Assembly: GCA_021300055.1 (NCBI GenBank)
Contig: JAJTHU010000028.1
Span: forward strand, 1 to 7,413
DNA length: 7,413 nt
Source: Nitrosomonadaceae bacterium
GTDB lineage: Bacteria; Pseudomonadota; Gammaproteobacteria; Burkholderiales; Usitatibacteraceae
Direction of reading: 5' to 3'
Positions 1 through 5,323 of this stretch are shown piece after piece (positions within the stretch are counted from its first letter, which is position 1; the number at the start of each line of letters is the position of its first letter). The position numbers were made by a program, and so were the translations under genes. The notes beneath the pieces were generated by a model. The model saw only the letters and a program-made list of their open reading frames with translations, was not told where the DNA came from and did no database searches.

Positions 1-450
1 ATTGGTGATGCCTATATGGTCGCTGGTGGCTTGGTCAATAAGTCCGGCCCGTACGTCGACAACACCGCCATGCTCGCTCTAGACATGCAGGCAGTGGTGG
101 CGCGACACACGGCGCCGAATGGAGAGCGCATCTTTCTGCGTGTCGGCATGGCGACGGGCCCGGTGGTTGCGGGTGTCATCGGTCGTCGCAAGTTCAACTA
201 CGATCTCTGGGGCGATACCGTCAATATCGCCAGCCGCATGTGTACCGAGGCGGATCCCGGCGCCATCCAAGTCGATTCCGTGACCTACCGCCGTCTGCAC
301 AATCGCTTCCACTTCGACACGGCACACCAGATTCAGGTCAAGGGCAAGGGGCCGATGCAAGTATTCAACCTGCTCAGCACGGTTGAAGATATCCCCGCCG
401 CAGGCAGCGAAAACGTGGTGCCCATGTCTGAAGGGCAGCACCGTCACTGA
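1..450 (+). CDS. Class III adenylate cyclase, C-terminal catalytic part (5' end outside window)
   Basis: Predicted to make cAMP from ATP. The frame is open from base 1, so the protein begins upstream and only 149 residues are visible. They form the second half of a class III cyclase catalytic domain. It starts with IGDAYMVAGGL, whose Asp (visible residue 3) matches the second metal-binding Asp. RVGMATGPVVAGVIG follows, then YDLWGDTVNIASRM. In that last motif Asp68 sits where adenylate cyclases carry the adenine-selecting Asp (guanylate cyclases usually have Cys), and Asn75 and Arg79 match the conserved transition-state Asn and Arg. KGKGPMQVFNLL closes the domain. About 20 further residues, without recognisable structure, precede the TGA. 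The substrate-selecting Lys and first metal Asp would lie just off the left edge, so ATP specificity rests on Asp68 only. Any N-terminal sensor or membrane domain is unseen. The patatin gene follows after 53 bases on the same strand. Confidence 0.93.
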   Translation: MGDAYMVAGGLVNKSGPYVDNTAMLALDMQAVVARHTAPNGERIFLRVGMATGPVVAGVIGRRKFNYDLWGDTVNIASRMCTEADPGAIQVDSVTYRRLHNRFHFDTAHQIQVKGKGPMQVFNLLSTVEDIPAAGSENVVPMSEGQHRH

Positions 451-490
451 GTTTGGTCTGCTAGAGTTGAGACAGTGTCGCAGCGTGAAC

Positions 491-496
491 GGGAGG
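491..496 (+). promoter_or_regulatory. Shine-Dalgarno sequence of the patatin-like gene
   Basis: GGGAGG lies 7 bases before the GTG at 504. It is the best ribosome binding site in the window and fixes that GTG as the start of the phospholipase gene. Confidence 0.8.
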
Positions 497-503
497 TGTT
501 CGC

Positions 504-1811
504 GTGGAAAATAATGCGACTCTGAATAGCAGAGTCGACCAAAATCAAGCCGAGCCGAGTAACTCCAAAAGTGGCAATGTGCTGAACGCACGTGAGGCCG
601 GGGTTGCCCTCGTCTTGCAAGGCGGTGGCGCACGTGCTGCTTATCAGGTCGGCGTGCTCAAGGCCGTGTCCGAGATTCTTGGTCACCCCGCGGAGAACCC
701 TTTCCCGATCATCACTGGTACTTCGGCTGGGGGTATCAACGCGGGCGTGCTCGCAACCCACGCTGACCACTTTGCTGATGCGGTGCGCATCCTCGAAACC
801 CTGTGGGCGAACCTCGAGCCGAGCAAGGTCTACCGAACAGATTTCCCCGGAGTCGCGGCGTGTAGTGGGCGGTGGTTGGGCTCCTTCATCTTTGGCGCGC
901 TGACCAAAAACCACCGTACTTCGCTATTCGACAACAGCCCGCTTCGCGATCTGCTCGACCATGCAGTGCGGGCCGATCGGATTCAGGCGAATATTGATCA
1001 GGGCGCGCTGCGTGCGCTCTCTGTGTGCGCTTCAGGCTATACCTCCGGTCAGAACTGCGCATTTTTTCAGGCGGCCCCTGATGTACATGGTTGGAAGCGC
1101 TCGCAACGCGTTGGGATCCGCGTCGCCGAAATGAAATCCGATCACTTGATGGCGTCCGCAGCCATTCCGTTTGCGTTTCCCGCGGTGAAGATCAATCGCG
1201 AGTTCTTCGGTGATGGTTCGATTCGTCAGACGGCACCGGTCAGCCCGGCACTGCATTTAGGAGCCTATCGCGTTTTTGTCGTCGGCACTGCGCGCTTGAT
1301 TAAGGGAAACCCTTCGCGTTCGCGCAGTGAATCCTATCCTTCATTGGCGCAGATTGCGGGTCACGCCATGTCGTCAATCTTCTTGGATTCGTTGGCGATG
1401 GATCTGGAGTTACTGCAGCGGGTTAACGCCACCATTGCGCTCGTCGAGCAAGATAAGCTGCGCGCCTCGGGCATGCCCTTGCATCACGTCGATGTGTGCG
1501 TGGCTTGCCCTGATCAGCCGCTCGAGGAGTTGGCGCATCGTCATGTTGGCAATCTGCCCGCGACCATTCGGTTCCTGATGCGTTCAATCGGGGCGATGCG
1601 TAAAGGTGGCGCGGCGTTGGCGAGCTATTTGCTCTTCGATAGCCATTACACGCGCGCACTGATTGACCTGGGGTATCAGAATACGATTCCGCGAGCCGAT
1701 GAGATCGCCACTTTCTTTGACCCGAACGCGGCGCCTCCTGTCACCGAAATTCCCACGCCGTCGTTTCACCCGGAGTCGACGCAGCAATTTGCCGCTGTGC
1801 AAAGCCCCTGA
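504..1811 (+). CDS. Patatin-like phospholipase family protein
   Basis: Predicted serine lipid acyl hydrolase of 435 residues, using a Ser-Asp dyad. The patatin fold is marked by the oxyanion-hole loop GGGARAAYQ (residues 40-48), the nucleophile elbow GTSAG (72-76, catalytic Ser74), the conserved MASAAIPFAFPAV stretch (216-228) and the dyad motif DGS (Asp237). The family more often shows DGG or DGA here, but the Asp and Gly are kept. Residues 1-30 are polar and probably disordered. No signal peptide or membrane helix is apparent, so a cytoplasmic or peripheral membrane location is inferred. Roughly 180 residues follow the patatin core and carry no motif I recognise; the last 35 are rich in Pro and Ser. 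GTG is chosen as start because of the GGGAGG 7 bases before it. The gene lies 53 bases after the cyclase on the same strand, so the two may be co-transcribed. Substrate and physiological role cannot be read from the sequence. Confidence 0.93.
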   Translation: MENNATLNSRVDQNQAEPSNSKSGNVLNAREAGVALVLQGGGARAAYQVGVLKAVSEILGHPAENPFPIITGTSAGGINAGVLATHADHFADAVRILETLWANLEPSKVYRTDFPGVAACSGRWLGSFIFGALTKNHRTSLFDNSPLRDLLDHAVRADRIQANIDQGALRALSVCASGYTSGQNCAFFQAAPDVHGWKRSQRVGIRVAEMKSDHLMASAAIPFAFPAVKINREFFGDGSIRQTAPVSPALHLGAYRVFVVGTARLIKGNPSRSRSESYPSLAQIAGHAMSSIFLDSLAMDLELLQRVNATIALVEQDKLRASGMPLHHVDVCVACPDQPLEELAHRHVGNLPATIRFLMRSIGAMRKGGAALASYLLFDSHYTRALIDLGYQNTIPRADEIATFFDPNAAPPVTEIPTPSFHPESTQQFAAVQSP

Positions 1812-1842
1812 GAACTCCCCGAGCCGACGTGCGTTGCGCGCA

Positions 1843-2532
1843 TTACGGAGCGACGATGATCGATCCCAGAAAACGCTTAGCAAGCCACTCTGAGATGTCG
1901 TTGATTTCCTCTGGGCATACGGCGTGCTGCATCGGGTATTCGCGCCATTCGGGGCGGTAACCGTGCGATTCAAGTTGCGCGCGAGACGTGCGTGCCAATG
2001 TCAGCGGCACAATCGGATCCTGCGTGCCATGCGCGTACAAAATGGGAATGTGCGCGTTGGCTTGTGATTTTTCGCTGCCTAGTGAGTCACCGAGCGTCAG
2101 ATAGGTAGAAAGCGCCATGATGCCGCCCAGTGGCGCTGCATAACGCAGGCCGCACTGCAGCGCGATCGCTCCGCCCTGCGAGAAGCCTGCCAGCACGATG
2201 TTGCGACTATCGATGCCGCGTTCGATCTCTCGTGCAATCAATGCATCGATAGCAGCCTGCGACTCGCGGATGCCGGCTTCATCGGCGCGTCGCTCAAGCT
2301 CGGCCATTGAGATGTCATACCAGCCGGGCATCACATAGCCGCCGTTGATCGTGATGGGGCGTGAGGGAGCTTGCGGAAAGATGAAGCGGATGGCGAGGTC
2401 TTCAGGCAGCGCCAGCTCCTTGACGATAGGCACGAAGTCCCAGCAGTCCGCACCGAGGCCATGCATCCAGATCACCGTGTGCTTCGGATCCGCGCCGGTG
2501 TTGAGTTCGAGGTGTTGGATCAATTGGCTCAT
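1843..2532 (-). CDS. Alpha/beta-hydrolase carboxylesterase (phospholipase/carboxylesterase family)
   Basis: Predicted cytoplasmic serine esterase of 229 residues, the usual length for the Abhydrolase_2 family (bacterial carboxylesterase II, related to acyl-protein thioesterases). All key elements are present: the oxyanion-hole motif HGLGAD (residues 24-29), FPQAPSRPITINGG (52-65) and MPGWYD (68-73) typical of the family, nucleophile elbow GFSQGG with Ser118, acid Asp172 in HGTQDPIVP, and His203 in PMQHAVC. It likely hydrolyses short-chain carboxylic or thioester substrates; the natural substrate is unknown. It is the last gene of the darP-mog unit. Its ATG lies 9 bases after the mog stop, and its ribosome binding site overlaps that stop codon. 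It ends 31 bases from the convergent patatin gene. Pseudomonas EstB and eukaryotic acyl-protein thioesterase are the nearest named relatives I can recall, so no symbol is given. Confidence 0.93.
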   Translation of the reverse strand: MSQLIQHLELNTGADPKHTVIWMHGLGADCWDFVPIVKELALPEDLAIRFIFPQAPSRPITINGGYVMPGWYDISMAELERRADEAGIRESQAAIDALIAREIERGIDSRNIVLAGFSQGGAIALQCGLRYAAPLGGIMALSTYLTLGDSLGSEKSQANAHIPILYAHGTQDPIVPLTLARTSRAQLESHGYRPEWREYPMQHAVCPEEINDISEWLAKRFLGSIIVAP

Positions 2533-2544
2533 GTGGCTTCCTCA
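2533..2544 (-). promoter_or_regulatory. Stop codon of mog overlapping the esterase ribosome binding site
   Basis: Read on the - strand this is TGAGGAAGCCAC followed directly by the esterase ATG. TGA (2544-2542) ends mog, and GAGGA (2543-2539) overlaps it as a Shine-Dalgarno sequence 6 bases before the start. The arrangement suggests translational coupling of the two genes. Confidence 0.7.
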
Positions 2545-3153
2545 GGGGGTTGGCTTGGGCCCGGAACCAGGCGGCCGTTGTGCCGATTTGGGACGGAATG
2601 CCTTGATCACTTCATCCACGGTCTCAATGTACGGCCCGCCAATCAGGTCGACGCAATACGGGATCGCGGCCATGATGCCTGGCTCGACGTGCACGCCGTC
2701 GGCGTTGCGAAGCCCTTCGAGTATTTCCTGAATCGCCTTGGGTTGCCCGGGCAAATTCACAATCAAACTCGACTTGCGGATCACCGCCACCTGCCTCGAC
2801 AAGATCGCCGTTGGTACAAACCGTAGCGAAATCTGCCGCATGCGTTCGCCAAAACCATCCATGACACGGTCCGCGACGGCGAGGGTTGCGTCGGGCGTGA
2901 CGTCGCGCGGTGCAGGACCAGTGCCGCCCGTCGTGAGGATCAGCGCGCAAGCTTCGTCATCGGCCCAAGCGCGCAGCGTGGCTTCAATGATTGGTTGCTC
3001 ATCAGGGATGACCTTGGAGACGATGGTGATTGGGTTGTGCAGCGCGCGGCGCAGCCACGCTTCTAGGCTGGGCAAGCCTTCGTCTTTATAGATGCCTGCG
3101 GAAGCGCGGTCGCTGATCGAAAGCAATCCGATCTTGATAGTGTCGTAACTCAT
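2542..3153 (-). CDS. mog: Molybdopterin adenylyltransferase Mog
   Basis: Adenylates molybdopterin with ATP to give MPT-AMP, the activated intermediate into which MoeA then inserts molybdate; a cytoplasmic step of molybdenum cofactor synthesis. The 203 residues match E. coli Mog almost end to end from memory. IGLLSISDRASAG (8-20) starts the fold, TTGGTGPAPRDVTPDATLAV (74-93) is the nucleotide/pterin loop, MRQISLRFVPTAILSRQ (105-121) and NLPGQPK (133-139) follow, and AFRPKSAQR lies near the C-terminus. Asp51 and Asp84 correspond to E. coli Asp49 and Asp82, which are essential. The last 10 or so residues form a Pro/Gly-rich tail not found in the E. coli protein. The start ATG overlaps the darP stop codon as ATGA, and no Shine-Dalgarno sequence is visible, which fits coupled translation from darP. 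No other cofactor gene is nearby, so the location is operon-driven rather than pathway-driven. Confidence 0.97.
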   Translation of the reverse strand: MSYDTIKIGLLSISDRASAGIYKDEGLPSLEAWLRRALHNPITIVSKVIPDEQPIIEATLRAWADDEACALILTTGGTGPAPRDVTPDATLAVADRVMDGFGERMRQISLRFVPTAILSRQVAVIRKSSLIVNLPGQPKAIQEILEGLRNADGVHVEPGIMAAIPYCVDLIGGPYIETVDEVIKAFRPKSAQRPPGSGPKPTP

Positions 3154-3752
3154 GATGCGTGTGCGGTGATGTACTTCAACAGCAGTTTGTACGTTTGCCG
3201 AAAAAACTTTGGTGGTTGGTGTTTGAGGTACTCCTCGCGCGCCTTGCCGACCATCGTTTGCAGTGACTCAAACTCGCTGTCATCCGCATCCGGCATAAAT
3301 TCCGCGCGGAACTCGTTGAGCGCGCTGGCGTCGCTAAGGATTCGCGTGCGCCATTGTTCGGCCAAGTGGTGCATCGCGGTATCGCGCCGCGAAGGGGCCT
3401 TGAGCGCGTCGAGTTTCTCGACAATCGGCGCAGCATCGACTAAACGCATCAGTTTGCCGATGTACTGCATCTGGCGATAAACGCCGCCGTGCTTGTTGGG
3501 GTTGATGCGCTTGGCATCAACAATGGCGTCGAAAAGGCGCTCTGGCAGGTCAAATCGGCGCAGCGTCTCCACCGGAAGACGTACTAACTCCTCGCCGACG
3601 GCCTGGAGCGCGAGCATGCGGCGCTTCGCCTCGCTCTTGCTAATAGGGAGTTCATCGTCTGCGGCGTCAGTGTCCTCGATCAGGGATGCTTCAGCGGCTG
3701 GGTCGGCATCCGGGGCGTCCGCAGTCGCCGCTGGCTTTTTACGTGCAGCCAA
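3150..3752 (-). CDS. darP: Ribosome biogenesis factor DarP (YjgA, DUF615 family)
   Basis: Small basic, mostly helical protein that binds late 50S ribosomal precursors and helps their assembly in E. coli (formerly YjgA). The 200 residues contain the family signatures: SKSEAKRR (38-45), RQMQYIGKLMR (93-103) and the C-terminal PPKFFRQTYKLL (180-191). The order and spacing agree with the roughly 183-residue E. coli protein, with a longer N-terminal extension here. That extension begins MAARKKPAA and continues as an Ala/Asp/Glu-rich, probably disordered stretch to about residue 35. The start codon is TTG, chosen because AAGGA lies 7 bases upstream and an in-frame TAA lies shortly before it with no ATG or GTG between. 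It is the first gene of the - strand unit and its stop overlaps the mog start by 4 bases. It faces away from pmbA across the divergent intergenic region. Confidence 0.94.
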   Translation of the reverse strand: MAARKKPAATADAPDADPAAEASLIEDTDAADDELPISKSEAKRRMLALQAVGEELVRLPVETLRRFDLPERLFDAIVDAKRINPNKHGGVYRQMQYIGKLMRLVDAAPIVEKLDALKAPSRRDTAMHHLAEQWRTRILSDASALNEFRAEFMPDADDSEFESLQTMVGKAREEYLKHQPPKFFRQTYKLLLKYITAHAS

Positions 3753-3759
3753 TTGTGAA

Positions 3760-3764
3760 TCCTT
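3760..3764 (-). promoter_or_regulatory. Shine-Dalgarno sequence supporting the TTG start of darP
   Basis: On the - strand AAGGA stands 7 bases before the TTG start codon at 3752-3750. It is the main support for this non-ATG start. Confidence 0.6.
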
Positions 3765-3799
3765 GGGTGTTTATCGATACGAAAGCGAAGATGTTACAG

Positions 3800-3821
3800 G
3801 AGCGGCGCCGGCGCGGCGCTC
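3800..3821. repeat. GC-rich imperfect inverted repeat in the divergent darP/pmbA intergenic region
   Basis: The arms GAGCGgCGC and GCGgCGCTC pair over 8 of 9 positions, with one G-G mismatch, around a 4-base loop. There is no following T-run in either direction and no gene end nearby, so a Rho-independent terminator is unlikely. It could be a regulator site or a hairpin in the darP 5' leader. An 8-base perfect palindrome ATGCGCAT (3830-3837) lies just beyond it. Whether either has a function is not shown by the sequence. Confidence 0.45.
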
Positions 3822-3887
3822 GCGCGATAATGCGCATTGCCCTGATCTGACGCGCGGGGTGTGCGGGTAGGGTAGAGCTTGTACGCC

Positions 3888-3917
3888 TCGACGTTGTTGC
3901 CTTGATCCGTTTCTAAT
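3888..3917 (+). promoter_or_regulatory. Candidate sigma70 promoter for pmbA
   Basis: TCGACG (3888-3893, 4 of 6 matches to the -35 consensus) and TCTAAT (3912-3917, 5 of 6 to the -10 consensus) are 18 bases apart. The expected transcription start is about 3923-3925, on or beside the ATG at 3924. The transcript would then be leaderless, or have about 12 bases of leader if ATG 3936 is the start. A second TATAAT-like hexamer, GATAAT (3826-3831), lacks a credible -35 partner. Confidence 0.35.
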
Positions 3918-3923
3918 CATTTG

Positions 3924-5264
3924 ATGACTCTCTCGATGAACTCTGTGCTCCAAGATGCCGCCCTCCACGCCATTGAATACGCTCGCAAACAGGGGGCGAG
4001 CGCAGCCGACGTTGAGGTGTCCACCTCGGTGGGGCAGTCGGTCACTGTTCGCCTCGATGAAGTTGAGACGATCGAACACAACCGCGATAAGGGATTGAGT
4101 CTGACCGTCTACTTCGGCGCCAAGCGCGGCAACGCATCGACCACCGACCTCACTAGGGAGGCCGTTGAGCGTAGCGTTGATGCCGCCGCTGCCATCGCCA
4201 AGTACACCGCAGAGGACCTTTTCGCTGGACTCCCAGATCCGGACCGACTGGCGCGCCCTCCATTCGCAGACTTCGATCTCTACCATCCTTGGAAGCCAAC
4301 GGTCGAAGAGGCGATTGAGCGTTGCCGACAGATGGAAGCTGCAGCTTTCGCAGCCGATCCGCGTGTGGATAACAGCGAAGGTGCCAGCCTCTCTACCTAC
4401 GAGTCGGACTTTGTATACGCCAACTCGCTCGGGTTTGTTGGTGGGTACCAGACCTCCCGACATAGCGCGAGTGTGACGGCGATTGCCTCTGCTGATGGCG
4501 GTATGCAACGCGACTATTGGTATAGCGTGGCTCGCCATCAAGATGACCTCGACGACGCTACGCGAATCGGCACTCTGGCCGGCAAACGCGCGGCCGCCCG
4601 CCTCGGCGCGCGACGCCTCACCACGTGCGAAGCCCCGGTGGTATTTGATGCAACGCTTTCGCCGGGCCTGATTGGTGCTTTTGTCGGTGCGGTGAGCGGC
4701 TCATCGCTTTACCGCAAGGCGAGTTTTTTGCTTGATTCAGTGGGCACGGAAGTATTCGCGCGGCACATTTCAATTGTGGAGGACCCCACATTGCGTCGCG
4801 GCCTTGCTAGCGGTCCCTTCGATAACGAGGGGGTTGCAACGCAGACACGCGACATCGTTCGCGATGGCGTGCTGCAAGGCTACTTTCTCTCGACGTACTC
4901 CGCGCGTAAGCTTGGTCTCTCGTCAACAGGTAACGCCGGCGGTAACCATAATTTGCTGGTCACCGACAGCGGCATTGGTCGGGATGAAATATTCCGTCGC
5001 ATGGGGCGCGGACTGTACGTCACTGAAACCATGGGACAAGGCGCGAACAATGTCACCGGCGACTTCTCCCAAGGCGCCGCGGGCTTCTGGATCGAAAACG
5101 GCGAGATTGCGTATCCCGTGGAGGAGATCACCATCGCGGGTAACTTGCGTGATATGTTCCGCAGCATTGTTGCCATCGGCAATGACGCGCTGCCTTATGG
5201 CTCCAAGCGCGTCGGGTCAGTGTGGATCGAGCGGATGTCAATTGCCGGTACCAACGCCGCTTAA
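3924..5264 (+). CDS. pmbA: Metalloprotease-associated protein PmbA/TldE
   Basis: Partner subunit of the TldD/TldE heterodimeric zinc protease, which in E. coli matures microcin B17 and degrades the CcdA antitoxin. TldD carries the zinc-binding HExxxH; this subunit lacks it, as expected for TldE. The 446 residues match the roughly 450 of E. coli PmbA. Recognisable blocks are VETIEHNRDKGLSLTVYFG (47-65), SGSSLYRKASFLLDSVG in the middle, and the family-typical C-terminal block (375-412) containing NNVTGDFSQGAAGFWIENG and EEITIAGNLRDMF. Possible starts are TTG 3921, ATG 3924 and ATG 3936. None has a visible Shine-Dalgarno sequence; ATG 3924 is chosen because a candidate promoter would start transcription there. 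PmbA homologues with ATG 3936-like starts are equally possible. The gene is divergent from darP. No tldD is in the window. The TRAP receptor gene follows after 59 bases. Confidence 0.95.
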   Translation: MTLSMNSVLQDAALHAIEYARKQGASAADVEVSTSVGQSVTVRLDEVETIEHNRDKGLSLTVYFGAKRGNASTTDLTREAVERSVDAAAAIAKYTAEDLFAGLPDPDRLARPPFADFDLYHPWKPTVEEAIERCRQMEAAAFAADPRVDNSEGASLSTYESDFVYANSLGFVGGYQTSRHSASVTAIASADGGMQRDYWYSVARHQDDLDDATRIGTLAGKRAAARLGARRLTTCEAPVVFDATLSPGLIGAFVGAVSGSSLYRKASFLLDSVGTEVFARHISIVEDPTLRRGLASGPFDNEGVATQTRDIVRDGVLQGYFLSTYSARKLGLSSTGNAGGNHNLLVTDSGIGRDEIFRRMGRGLYVTETMGQGANNVTGDFSQGAAGFWIENGEIAYPVEEITIAGNLRDMFRSIVAIGNDALPYGSKRVGSVWIERMSIAGTNAA

Positions 5265-5287
5265 GCACTGCAACCTTGGACCGGCGC

Positions 5288-5299
5288 TGCAACGTTGCA
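5288..5299. repeat. 12-bp perfect palindrome upstream of the TRAP receptor gene
   Basis: TGCAACGTTGCA is its own reverse complement and lies 24 bases before the ATG of the receptor gene. Its left part belongs to a repeated CTGCAACNTTG (5268-5278 and 5287-5297), the copies starting 19 bases apart. The size and place would suit a dimeric repressor or activator site controlling the receptor separately from pmbA. No -35/-10 pair is evident between the genes, so this remains a candidate only. Confidence 0.4.
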
Positions 5300-5323
5300 C
5301 CGATGAACTCGTGAGCTACTGTC

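Noticed and set aside
451..503. Possible promoter between the cyclase and the patatin gene
   Set aside because: TTGAGA-like hexamers occur, but no -10 box lies at a suitable distance before the start. Read-through from the cyclase is as likely.
79..633. Open frame of 184 codons antisense to the cyclase and the start of the patatin gene
   Set aside because: Both genes beneath it have unmistakable catalytic motifs on the + strand; the antisense product has no domain and is rich in His and Arg.
1..1811. The cyclase and patatin as a CBASS or Pycsar phage-defence cassette
   Set aside because: The cyclase is a canonical class III adenylate type and not a CD-NTase, there are no accessory defence genes, and the neighbours are housekeeping genes. 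It is kept only as a low-probability finding.
1812..1842. Possible terminator between the convergent patatin and esterase genes
   Set aside because: The short GC stretches do not form a stable stem followed by a T-run on either strand, so no terminator can be supported.
3771..4541. Open frame of 256 codons on the - strand, antisense to the start of pmbA and spanning the intergenic region
   Set aside because: It mirrors the pmbA reading frame, is rich in Cys, His and Arg without any recognisable domain, and would cover the divergent control region. It is a shadow of a gene that is clearly PmbA.
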